Shown here: piece after piece, positions 1-5,952 of the stretch
Layout of the letters: the number at the start of each line of letters is the position of its first letter
How positions within the stretch are numbered: the stretch's first letter is position 1
Notes under the pieces: generated by a model
Seen by the model: only the letters and a program-made list of their open reading frames with translations
What the model was told of the DNA's origin: nothing
The model's database searches: none
Source: Chloroflexota bacterium
GTDB lineage: Bacteria > Chloroflexota > Limnocylindria > Limnocylindrales > CSP1-4
Length of the DNA: 6,475 nt
Direction of reading: 5' to 3'
Assembly: GCA_016200675.1 (NCBI GenBank)
Contig: JACQEH010000045.1
Span: forward strand, 1-6,475
Translations under genes and position numbers: made by a program

Positions 1-215
1 ATGATGATGACGGTGACGGGCTTCGAAGAATGGAGGAAGATACACATCGATACGGATCGCCCAAACCGGCGGCGCACAACGCCCGACCCGGGACGCGGCG
101 GCTCGGCCGGCGGTGCACCGGGACGGCACCCAGCGAGCGTGCCGCCGCCCGACCCAGCGCGCGCCGGTACCATCTGATCGACCGTCAACGCAGCCGCCCT
201 GGGAGTGGACCCGAC
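1..215. other. 5' spacer upstream of dnaN
   Basis: No gene is confidently supported here. The dnaN frame stays open from the left edge with no stop, but residues before the GTG at 216 are Arg/Pro/Ala-rich and unlike any clamp N-terminus. A second frame is open from the edge to a TGA at 175-177 and is likewise low-complexity, so it could at most be the tail of an upstream gene. No TTATCCACA-like DnaA box is visible on either strand, so this stretch alone gives no evidence for an origin, although dnaA and oriC commonly lie just upstream of dnaN. The only -10-like hexamer is TACCAT at 168-173, with no convincing -35, so the dnaN promoter is unresolved. Confidence 0.5.
201..208 (+). promoter_or_regulatory. 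Ribosome-binding site of dnaN
   Basis: GGGAGTGG lies 7 bases before the GTG at 216. It supports the short start over the in-frame ATG at 30. Purine-rich but not a perfect AGGAGG. Confidence 0.5.
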
Positions 216-1334
216 GTGAAGCTATCGGTCATGCAGGAGAACCTGGCGCGCGGCCTGTCCGTCGTCAGTCGCGCCGTCTCGACACGGAGCACGCTGCCCG
301 TCCTCGCCAACGTCCTGCTCCGCACCGAGGACGCCGGCCTCAAGCTGACGGCCACGAATCTCGAGATCGGGATCACCTACTGGGTTCCCGGCAAGGTCGA
401 ATCAGACGGCGCCACCACCGTCCCCGCCAAGCTCCTGACGGACCTCGTCAACTCCCTCCAGGGTGGCGATCGGATCGATCTCGAGCTCGGCGCCGGCGAG
501 ACCCTGGACCTCCGCTCCGGGCGCTTCGAGTCGCACCTCAAGGGCATCGACGCCGAGGAATTCCCGGCGATCCAGACGACCGGCGAGCGGCCGACGACGC
601 GGGTCGCCCAGAACGTCCTCCGCAAGGCCCTCGAGCAGACCGCCTTCGCCGCGGCCAGCGACGAGGCCCGGCCGATCCTGACCGGGGTCCTCTGCCGCTT
701 CGAGGGCGAGACCCTGACCCTGGCCGCGGCGGACAATTACCGGATCGCGGTCGACAAGATCCCCCTCCTCGACTCGGTCGCCGAGACGAGCGTGGTCGTG
801 CCGGCGCGTGCCCTCAACGAGCTGATGCGCGTCCTGGCCGACAACGACAACCCGGTCGACATCGTCCTGGCCCAGGCTCGCAACCAGATCCTCTTCCACC
901 TCGAGGGCGTCGACCTTGTCAGCCGCCTCATCGACGGCCAGTTCCCCAACTACCAGTCGGTGATGCCGACGTCCCACACGACGCGGGCCGTCCTCGATCG
1001 CGAGGAGCTCCTCCGCGCCGTGCGACCGGCGGCCCTCATCGCCCACGAGTCGGCCAACATCGTGAAGCTCCAGATCGGGTCCAACGGCGAGGCCGGGATC
1101 ACGGTCAGCGCGAACGCCGAGATCGGCGACCACGTGGGCCAGGTCGAGGCGGCGGTCGAGGGTGACGGGACGACCATCGCCTTCAACGCCAAGTACCTGG
1201 CCGACGTCCTGACGAACGTCACGGCCGAGCAGTTCGCGATCGAGCTCCAGGGGCCCCTGGCCCCGGGTGTCTTCAGGCCGATCGGCGACGACCAGTACGT
1301 CCACGTCGTCATGCCGGTCCGGACCACGTCCTAA
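216..1334 (+). CDS. dnaN: DNA polymerase III subunit beta (sliding clamp)
   Basis: Ring-shaped homodimeric processivity clamp that tethers the replicative polymerase and many repair proteins to DNA. The protein is 372 residues, the usual length, and starts MKLSVMQENLARGL like other clamps. Visible family motifs: ARPILTGV (151-158), the second-domain motif AADNYRIA (171-178), LIDGQFPNYQSVMP (238-251), FNAKYLADVL (323-332), GPLAPGVF (346-353) and the C-terminal MPVR (366-369) that lines the partner-binding cleft. The GTG at 216 is chosen because the family alignment begins there and GGGAGTGG at 201-208 can serve as ribosome-binding site; the in-frame ATG at 30 would add 62 unconserved residues. 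Cleft positions differ from E. coli: by alignment T172 is Ala, G174 is Asn and L177 is Ile. It is followed by recF after nine bases, in the same frame. Identification is secure; only the exact start is open. Confidence 0.97.
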   Translation: MKLSVMQENLARGLSVVSRAVSTRSTLPVLANVLLRTEDAGLKLTATNLEIGITYWVPGKVESDGATTVPAKLLTDLVNSLQGGDRIDLELGAGETLDLRSGRFESHLKGIDAEEFPAIQTTGERPTTRVAQNVLRKALEQTAFAAASDEARPILTGVLCRFEGETLTLAAADNYRIAVDKIPLLDSVAETSVVVPARALNELMRVLADNDNPVDIVLAQARNQILFHLEGVDLVSRLIDGQFPNYQSVMPTSHTTRAVLDREELLRAVRPAALIAHESANIVKLQIGSNGEAGITVSANAEIGDHVGQVEAAVEGDGTTIAFNAKYLADVLTNVTAEQFAIELQGPLAPGVFRPIGDDQYVHVVMPVRTTS

Positions 1335-1337
1335 GAG
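1333..1337 (+). promoter_or_regulatory. Possible ribosome-binding site of recF
   Basis: AAGAG overlaps the dnaN stop codon and lies 6 bases before the ACG at 1344. The spacing fits initiation at that codon better than at the CTG at 1362. A ribosome terminating at the TAA could also re-initiate here. Confidence 0.35.
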
Positions 1338-1343
1338 CCGGCC

Positions 1344-2486
1344 ACGCTCTCGTCCATCCGGCTGGCCGACGTCCGCGGATACGCCGCGCTCGACGTCCGG
1401 TTCGGGCCTGGGCCCCAGATCCTGTGGGGTCCGAATGCGGCCGGCAAGACGAGCCTGCTGGAGGCCATCGTCCTCCTCGCCTGGGGCCACTCCCACCGGA
1501 CGACCACGGACGCCGAGCTGATCCGCTGGGGCACCGACGTGGCTCGCGTCGAAGGAACGGTGGGCCGGGAGACCCTGGAGGTGGCCCTCGTCAGGGCCGG
1601 CAGCGCGGCGGCGGCGAGCGGCGGACGGAAGCGCATCCGGGTGAACGGTGTGCCGCGGCGGGCGGCCTCGCTGGCGACGGCCGTCCGGGTGGTTGTGTTC
1701 GCGCCCGAGGAGATGCTCCTGATTGCCGGCTCGCCCTCGCTCCGGCGGGCGGCCCTCGACCGCATCGCCGCCGGGCGCTTCCCCGCCTACGGGCCTGCCG
1801 TCTCGACCTACACCCGGGCGCTCCAGCAACGGAACGGCCTCCTCCGAGCGATCCGGGACGAGACAGCCGACCGTGCCCAGCTTCGCTACTGGGACCTGCC
1901 GTTCCTCGATGCCGGCGGCGCGGTGGTCGAGGCGCGCCTGCGCGCGCTCGGCGAACTCGGTCCGGCGCTCCGGGCCGCCCATGCCGAGATCGCGCCCGAC
2001 GAGGCCGCCGCCGGCCTGACCCTGCGCTACCTCACCAACGCGCCGCAGCGAGCCGGCGAGTCGGCCCGCGAAGCCCTCGAGCGGCGACTCGGGGAAACCG
2101 CCGAGAAGGAGGCCTGGAACGGCACCACCCTCGTCGGTCCGCACCGCGACGACCTGGCCTTCGAGCTCGACGGACGGGATCTCGCCGGCTTTGCCTCGCG
2201 CGGCCAGCAACGAACGGCCATCCTGGCCTTCAAGCTGGCCGAGCTCGACCTCCTGGCGGCCCTCGACGGCCGGCCGCCGCTCCTCCTCCTCGACGATGTC
2301 TTCTCGGAGCTGGACCCGGACCGGCGGTCCCACCTCGTCCGGCGGATCGCGGAGCTGCCCCAGGCGTTCGTGACCACCACCACCCTCGCCGACCTCGACC
2401 CGGCCCTCCTCGCCATCGCCGACACGTGGCGCGTGGATCCGACCGGCGGGACGACGCTGACGGGACCGCTGCGGGCGAGCCCGTGA
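1344..2486 (+). CDS. recF: DNA replication and repair protein RecF
   Basis: SMC/ABC-type ATPase that binds gapped DNA and helps RecO/RecR load RecA at stalled forks. From the ACG at 1344 the protein is 380 residues, normal for the family. N-terminal strand LSSIRLADVRGYAALDVRF is followed by Walker A GPNAAGKTS (29-37, where RecF usually has it), then FAPEEMLLIAGSPSLRRAALD, GPHRDDL, the ABC signature SRGQQR (285-290) and Walker B LLLLDDVFSELD (313-324). All ATPase motifs look intact. The start is the problem: no ATG, GTG or TTG occurs in any frame from 1335 to 1423, and the first in-frame one (GTG 1539) lies after Walker A. ACG 1344 is one base from ATG and lies 9 bases after the dnaN stop. Alternatives are CTG 1362, a sequencing error, or readthrough of TAA. 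The stop overlaps the next start (GTGA), implying coupling. Family identity is certain; the start is not. Confidence 0.93.
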   Translation, partial: TLSSIRLADVRGYAALDVRFGPGPQILWGPNAAGKTSLLEAIVLLAWGHSHRTTTDAELIRWGTDVARVEGTVGRETLEVALVRAGSAAAASGGRKRIRVNGVPRRAASLATAVRVVVFAPEEMLLIAGSPSLRRAALDRIAAGRFPAYGPAVSTYTRALQQRNGLLRAIRDETADRAQLRYWDLPFLDAGGAVVEARLRALGELGPALRAAHAEIAPDEAAAGLTLRYLTNAPQRAGESAREALERRLGETAEKEAWNGTTLVGPHRDDLAFELDGRDLAGFASRGQQRTAILAFKLAELDLLAALDGRPPLLLLDDVFSELDPDRRSHLVRRIAELPQAFVTTTTLADLDPALLAIADTWRVDPTGGTTLTGPLRASP

Positions 2487-2749
2487 ACGACGACGAGGAG
2501 GTCGCCCGCCGCCGCCGCGGCCCGATGTCGCGCATCGGCGACCTCATCCCGAGCGCCGCGGCCCGCCTGGGCCTGGCCGACGAGCTGCGCCGGGCGCGGG
2601 CGGTGGAAGCAGACGCGCCGATCGTCGCCCAGGAGCTCAGGCTCCACGCGCGGCAGCTCCTCGAGGCCTTCCGGAGCGCCCCGGCCGGCGCCCGGGTCGA
2701 CGAGCTGCGCGTCACGATCCGTGGGCGCGGGCCGTCCCCCGGAGGCTGA
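2483..2749 (+). CDS. DUF721/DciA-like protein, apparently missing the domain centre
   Basis: An 88-residue protein whose GTG start overlaps the recF stop (GTGA), so translation is probably coupled. An inner ATG at 2525 is an alternative start. DUF721 proteins follow recF in many actinobacteria and relatives; the related DciA binds the replicative helicase DnaB and helps load it. Visible here are a basic start (RRRR at 9-12), the N-terminal helix IGDLIPSAAARLGLADELRRARA (18-40) and the C-terminal part VEADAPIVAQELRLHARQLL (41-60) followed by VDELRVTIRG (72-81). Between residues 40 and 41 the central segment, which normally carries a conserved tryptophan, a Val-Gly pair and strands, seems absent; the protein has no Trp at all. 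The frame stays open, so this is either an in-frame deletion or a naturally short variant. Function is inferred from family and position only, and activity is uncertain. Confidence 0.75.
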   Translation: MNDDEEVARRRRGPMSRIGDLIPSAAARLGLADELRRARAVEADAPIVAQELRLHARQLLEAFRSAPAGARVDELRVTIRGRGPSPGG

Positions 2750-2773
2750 CGGCCCGCCGTCTCGTGCGATAAT
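2746..2773 (+). promoter_or_regulatory. Promoter of the 755-residue membrane protein gene
   Basis: A -10 hexamer GATAAT (2768-2773) is preceded by TGC (2765-2767), an extended -10 arrangement. A weak -35, CTGACG (2746-2751, four of six bases of TTGACA), lies 16 bp upstream and overlaps the stop of the DUF721 gene. Predicted transcription start is near 2780, giving a leader of about 35 bases. A/T-rich hexamers are rare in this window, which makes the match meaningful. Confidence 0.55.
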
Positions 2774-2804
2774 CCCGCCCCGGCCACCCGCCCCAGACCC
2801 TGGC

Positions 2805-2809
2805 AGAGG
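2805..2809 (+). promoter_or_regulatory. Ribosome-binding site of the 755-residue protein
   Basis: AGAGG, 5 bases before the ATG at 2815, supports that start. Confidence 0.5.
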
Positions 2810-2814
2810 CTCGC

Positions 2815-5082
2815 ATGGCCCCCCGGTTCCAGATGAAGCTCGGCGTCCTCGCCGATCGCGACCGAAGCGCCGACTCGCCCGACACGACCCTCGTCGTCGA
2901 GCCGACCGTCGGCTCGCGGGCGCGCTCGAAGGGCCAGCTCTACCTGCTCGTGACCTCGATGGTCCCTGGCCCCCGGGCCCGCGAGGCGACGCGCCTCGTC
3001 GCCGACGTGATCCGCCACGAGTACTACTACGACGAGTCGGCGGGCATCCGGGTCTGCCTCATCAAGGCCATCCTGGCCGCCAACAAGCGCCTCACCCACG
3101 CCCGCGAGCGCTCGGCCCTCGGGACGACCGCCGGGACGCAGGCCGGGGCGGCGCCCATCGGCGTGGCGATCGCGGTCGTCCGGGACCACGAGCTCTACGT
3201 GGCCACCGTGGGGCCCGCGGAGGCCTACCTGAGCCGCGGCGCCCGCCTGAGCACCCTCCCGGACCCCGACCGCGAGCGAGGGCTCCCCACGGCCGACCTG
3301 GAGCCCGACGTCTGGCGGGGCGAGATCGGCGTCGGCGACCAGCTCGCGCTCGTCTCCCCGAACGTGATGGCACGCCTGGGGCCGGACGCCCTCAAGGACG
3401 CCCTCGTGACCCTCCACCCGCAGCCGGCGATCGAGCAGCTGGCCCAGCACTTCCTGGCCGCTGGCGGGTCGGGCAGCGACGGGGCGCTGGTCATCGAGGT
3501 GGCCGAGTCCTCGACCATCAGGGCTCCCCGGGCGCTGGTCGCGGTGAAGCCGCCGGAACCGCTGGCGGGGGCCCCCGACCGCTCGCCGATTCCCCTCGCC
3601 GACACCGTGACCGACGGGGTCGCCGCCGCGCAGGCCGGCGCCCGCCGCGCTCGACGGGCGGCCGGCGGCGCCCTGGGCCGCCTGGTGGTTCGTGTCCAGG
3701 ACGCCATGCCGTTGCGCTCGCCGGCGCCTCGCCGGGTGACCTCCATGGGTGCCCGCCGGGAGATGCAACGCCGGGGCGCGGTGGCCATCCTCGTCTTCGT
3801 CGCCGTCGCCGGGTCTCTCGGCCTGGCCGTCTCCTTCTTCGGCAGTCGCCCGTCGCCGGGCACCGTCATCGCCTCCGCCGAGGTCGGCGTCCAGGCGCTC
3901 AACGACGCCCGGAAGGACATCGGCCGGGTCTTCGGCCCGGGGATCGACCTCGTGGCGAACGATCCCAAGACCGCCAGGGACGTCCTGTCCGATGCGCTCG
4001 CCAAGCTCGATGTCGCCGCGAAGGCCGGGATCTCGACCGCCGCCATCACGCCGCTGCGGGCAACGGTCGTGGGCGGGCTCGATCGCCTGTTCGGCGTGGT
4101 CGACGTCACGCCGGTCGTCCAGTTCGCGTTCCCGGCCGACCCAGCCGTGGACCTCCGGGGCCTGGTCCGCGGTCCCGATGGTGCTCCCTACGTGCTCGAT
4201 GCCAAGACGGCCTCGGTCTACCGGATCAACCTCAAGGACCAGCAGGCGGTCTCGATCTTCCGGGACGGGACGAAGGCGAAGGGCCTCACCGAGGCGCCCC
4301 CCGTGATGATCACGGTGGGCGGTCCCGACCTCCTGATCCTCGACGCCAAGAGCGTCCTCTGGCGGTGGCGGCCGGCCGATGCGACGGGCCGGGGCCCCAC
4401 GACGAGGGTCGTGGTCGCCGGCTCGGCGGAGTGGGGCACCGATCTCGTGGCGATCGGGACGTTCGTCCGCGACGCCGGCGCCGGCCTCTACAACTTCTAC
4501 ATCGTGGATCCCTCGGCCCAGGAGATCCTGGCCTACGCGCCGGCCGCCGACGGAGCCGGCTTCCCAGGCGCTCCGTCCAAGCGCCTGACGACCCCCCGTC
4601 CCGTCGACAAGGTCACCAGCCTCTACATCGACGGCGACATCTGGATCGCGGATGCCGGGGCGATCCTGCGGGTCATCGGCGGCACGACGGATGGCTGGCA
4701 GCAGGGAGCCCTGCCCGACGGCGCCCTCCGGCCGGCCCCGGTCATCACGGCCATCGTGTCCGGCTCGGATCGCCGGGCCGGCCGGATCTACGGCTACGAT
4801 CCCGCCAACGCCCGGCTGATCGGCTACCTCAAGGCGAACGGCAGTTACGCGGCGCAGTACCGCCTCGGCGGCGGGAGCACGGAATGGGCCGCGGTTCGAG
4901 GCTGGTACGTGGAGCCGGGCATCGCCGACGCGCCGGATGCGGTCGCCTGGATCACCGAGACGGGCCTGTTCCGGGCAGTCCTGGAACCCGCCACGAGCGC
5001 CCCGGGGGCCTCGGGGTCGCCGGGGGCGGCGGGCAGCGGAAGCCCGGCGCCGGCCGCCTCGGCCGCCTCGGCCGCGCCCTGA
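2815..5082 (+). CDS. Membrane protein: degenerate PP2C-like domain, one TM helix, propeller-like outer domain
   Basis: A 755-residue protein of unknown function. Residues about 38-230 follow the strand and motif order of PPM/PP2C phosphatases: QLYLLVTSMVP where these have a DGMGG segment, GTTAG (103-107), TVGPAEAYL (131-139) in place of VGDSRxY, GDQLALVSPNVM (174-185) in place of the SDGL segment, and GSDGALVIEV (220-229). Most metal-binding Asp are missing, so it is probably inactive as a phosphatase. A basic linker (about 276-320, with RRARR and MQRR) leads to one hydrophobic helix (321-342); positive-inside predicts a cytoplasmic N-terminus. Outside are a helical stretch (about 352-428) and repeated beta motifs with LDAKTASVYR, ILDAKSVLWRW, IVDPSAQEILAY, IADAGAILRV and YDPANARLIGY (about 434-725), resembling a propeller. 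An Ala/Ser/Gly/Pro tail ends the chain. Likely a sensor or scaffold across the membrane; this role is inference. It has its own promoter. Confidence 0.85.
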   Translation: MAPRFQMKLGVLADRDRSADSPDTTLVVEPTVGSRARSKGQLYLLVTSMVPGPRAREATRLVADVIRHEYYYDESAGIRVCLIKAILAANKRLTHARERSALGTTAGTQAGAAPIGVAIAVVRDHELYVATVGPAEAYLSRGARLSTLPDPDRERGLPTADLEPDVWRGEIGVGDQLALVSPNVMARLGPDALKDALVTLHPQPAIEQLAQHFLAAGGSGSDGALVIEVAESSTIRAPRALVAVKPPEPLAGAPDRSPIPLADTVTDGVAAAQAGARRARRAAGGALGRLVVRVQDAMPLRSPAPRRVTSMGARREMQRRGAVAILVFVAVAGSLGLAVSFFGSRPSPGTVIASAEVGVQALNDARKDIGRVFGPGIDLVANDPKTARDVLSDALAKLDVAAKAGISTAAITPLRATVVGGLDRLFGVVDVTPVVQFAFPADPAVDLRGLVRGPDGAPYVLDAKTASVYRINLKDQQAVSIFRDGTKAKGLTEAPPVMITVGGPDLLILDAKSVLWRWRPADATGRGPTTRVVVAGSAEWGTDLVAIGTFVRDAGAGLYNFYIVDPSAQEILAYAPAADGAGFPGAPSKRLTTPRPVDKVTSLYIDGDIWIADAGAILRVIGGTTDGWQQGALPDGALRPAPVITAIVSGSDRRAGRIYGYDPANARLIGYLKANGSYAAQYRLGGGSTEWAAVRGWYVEPGIADAPDAVAWITETGLFRAVLEPATSAPGASGSPGAAGSGSPAPAASAASAAP

Positions 5083-5103
5083 GGCCGGCCGCGCCCTGAG
5101 GCC
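5070..5103 (+). repeat. Perfect 17-bp tandem duplication over a stop codon
   Basis: GGCCGCGCCCTGAGGCC occurs at 5070-5086 and again, directly adjoining and identical, at 5087-5103. The first copy contains the last codons and TGA (5080-5082) of the 755-residue protein gene. The unit is not a multiple of three, so the second TGA (5097-5099) is in another frame. It follows a run of GGCCGCCTC units that encodes the Ala/Ser tail. Confidence 0.9.
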
Positions 5104-5134
5104 GCCAGCGCGGTGGCCGCGGTCGCGGTGGTAG

Positions 5135-5152
5135 CCCGCCGCGCCGGGCGGG
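5135..5152 (+). terminator. Possible terminator hairpin after the 755-residue protein gene
   Basis: CCCGCC (5135-5140) and GGCGGG (5147-5152) form a 6-bp all-GC stem with a 6-base loop, 52 bases after the stop codon. No T-run follows, so it is not a classical intrinsic terminator. In such GC-rich DNA short hairpins also arise by chance. Confidence 0.25.
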
Positions 5153-5306
5153 GCGGACGGCGATGATCCCGCTCCGGGGCGCCAAGCCCACCCGCCGTAG
5201 GCCGTACGTCACGCTCTCCGTTGATCGCCCTCTGCGTGGCCGTCTTCCTCGCCGAGCTGGGAGTCTCGCATCCGGGCAGCGGGCTCGCGGGCGGGGCGGC
5301 CGGGTG

Positions 5307-5312
5307 GATAAT
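5307..5312 (+). promoter_or_regulatory. -10 element placed for leaderless transcription of the DUF151 gene
   Basis: GATAAT with exactly six bases between it and the ATG at 5319, so a start at the normal +1 would fall on the A of the ATG. There is no proper Shine-Dalgarno: the GGGG at 5314-5317 is one base from the ATG, too close to act. No -35 is visible. The same hexamer occurs at 2768 upstream of the previous gene. Confidence 0.5.
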
Positions 5313-5318
5313 CGGGGC

Positions 5319-5936
5319 ATGGGCCGTCTCGTCGAGATGGTGGTCGAGAGCGTCCGCGTCCACATGCTCTCGAGCCGCCACGTGGTCATCCTCAAGGACG
5401 TCGAGCGCGAGCGCTACCTGCCGATCTGGATCGGTCCCTGGGAGGCGAGCTCGATCGCGATGAGGCTCCAGGGCCTGACCGCCGAGCGGCCGCTGACCCA
5501 CGATCTCTTCGTGGCGGCCCTCGCCGGCCTGGGGGTCCGGATCGATCGGATCGTGATCTCCGAGCTCGCCGACGAGACGTACCACGCGCGCCTCTACCTC
5601 GAGCACGAGGGCAAGGTCGTGGAGCTCGACGCCCGGCCGTCGGACTGCGTCGCCCTGGCGGTCCGGACCGCCGCCCGGATCCTCGTGGCGGACGAGGTCC
5701 TGGAACAGGCCGCCCTGGGCACCGATCCGGACGACGCCGAGGATGCGACGGCTGAGGTGGCCGGCGAGCCCGGCCGCGCCCGCCGCAGCGTCGAGCGCGA
5801 CTACCGCCGCGAGGTCCCCCTCGAATCGCTCGGCGAGGCCGTCGTCGACGAGCGCCTGGAGATGTTCCGGGACTTCATCAATTCGCTCGACCAGGAGCCG
5901 GGGTCGAGCGACTCCGGGGGTCGCCGCCCGGGCTGA
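5319..5936 (+). CDS. DUF151 / bifunctional nuclease (BFN) domain protein
   Basis: 205 residues, soluble, no signal peptide. The BFN domain covers roughly residues 4-130: VESVRVHMLSSRHVVILKD, then the family hallmark LPIWIGPWEASSIAMRL (34-50), RPLTHDLF (57-64), and ARPSDCVALAVRT (105-117), the Arg-x-Ser-Asp core motif. An acidic linker (about 134-150) leads to a C-terminal segment VVDERLEMFRDFINSLDQ resembling the 'EEVEKFREFLDNV' end of bacterial homologues. Some plant members of the family have reported RNase and DNase activity; the role of bacterial members is largely unknown, so an activity is not assigned. The ATG at 5319 is preferred because family similarity begins there and a -10 element sits 7 bases upstream of it, which argues against the in-frame ATG at 5163. 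It converges with the glycosyltransferase gene, 16 bases apart. Confidence 0.92.
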   Translation: MGRLVEMVVESVRVHMLSSRHVVILKDVERERYLPIWIGPWEASSIAMRLQGLTAERPLTHDLFVAALAGLGVRIDRIVISELADETYHARLYLEHEGKVVELDARPSDCVALAVRTAARILVADEVLEQAALGTDPDDAEDATAEVAGEPGRARRSVERDYRREVPLESLGEAVVDERLEMFRDFINSLDQEPGSSDSGGRRPG

Positions 5937-5952
5937 CGGCCGTCGGCCCGGG
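5927..5952. terminator. 26-bp near-perfect palindrome between convergent genes
   Basis: Left arm CCCGGGCTGACGG (5927-5939) and right arm CCGTCGGCCCGGG (5940-5952) are complementary except for one pair (5934/5945). In + strand RNA that pair is U-G, giving an uninterrupted stem; in - strand RNA it is a C-A mismatch. It covers the DUF151 stop and ends next to the glycosyltransferase stop, as a shared bidirectional terminator would. There is no T-run. A competing hairpin is possible between GGCTGAC (5931-5937) and GTCAGCC (5952-5958), which contain the two stop codons. Confidence 0.5.

Larger units (their letters stand above)
5083..5318. other. Intergenic spacer before the DUF151 gene
   Basis: 236 bases without a convincing gene. 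They hold the second copy of a 17-bp duplication (to 5103), a GC-rich hairpin (5135-5152), a G-rich tract (5281-5304) and a -10 element (5307-5312). The DUF151 frame is open back to an ATG at 5163, but those codons give Arg-rich, unconserved sequence. A TTG at 5221 in another frame begins a short hydrophobic stretch; nothing else supports it as a gene. Confidence 0.6.

Noticed and set aside
1..177. Open frame from the left edge ending at TGA 175-177
   Set aside because: Low-complexity Arg/Pro/Gly composition, no recognisable domain; could be the end of an upstream gene but cannot be supported.
30..215. Extension of dnaN upstream to the in-frame ATG at 30
   Set aside because: The added 62 residues are Arg/Pro-rich and match no clamp; family similarity begins at the GTG at 216, which has a plausible ribosome-binding site.
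1..215. Origin of replication next to dnaN
   Set aside because: No DnaA-box-like 9-mers and no AT-rich unwinding region are visible; the origin, if nearby, is outside the window.
402..2333. Long open frame (643 codons) on the - strand across dnaN and recF
   Set aside because: It lies opposite two clearly identified genes, is Arg/Gly/Asp-rich without motifs, and is the usual by-product of very high GC.
1424..2482. Upstream extension of the DUF721 frame inside recF
   Set aside because: The frame is open by GC bias; DUF721 similarity starts only after the GTG overlapping the recF stop.
1539..2486. recF starting at the GTG at 1539
   Set aside because: It would delete the N-terminal strands and Walker A, both clearly encoded in the same frame just upstream.
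2721..5099. Long + strand open frame (792 codons) overlapping the 755-residue protein
   Set aside because: Composition dominated by Arg, Gly and Pro with no hydrophobic or domain pattern; the other frame has a promoter, ribosome-binding site, TM helix and strand repeats.
5163..5318. DUF151 gene starting at the ATG at 5163
   Set aside because: The extra residues are Arg-rich and unconserved, and a -10 element lies within the extension right before the ATG at 5319.
5221..5463. Small hydrophobic protein from the TTG at 5221
   Set aside because: Only the first 40 or so residues are hydrophobic, it has no ribosome-binding site and runs out of frame into the DUF151 gene, so it is probably chance.
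4845..5606. - strand open frame over the end of the membrane protein and start of DUF151
   Set aside because: Spans a spacer and two supported genes, with Ala/Arg/Pro-rich content and no motif.
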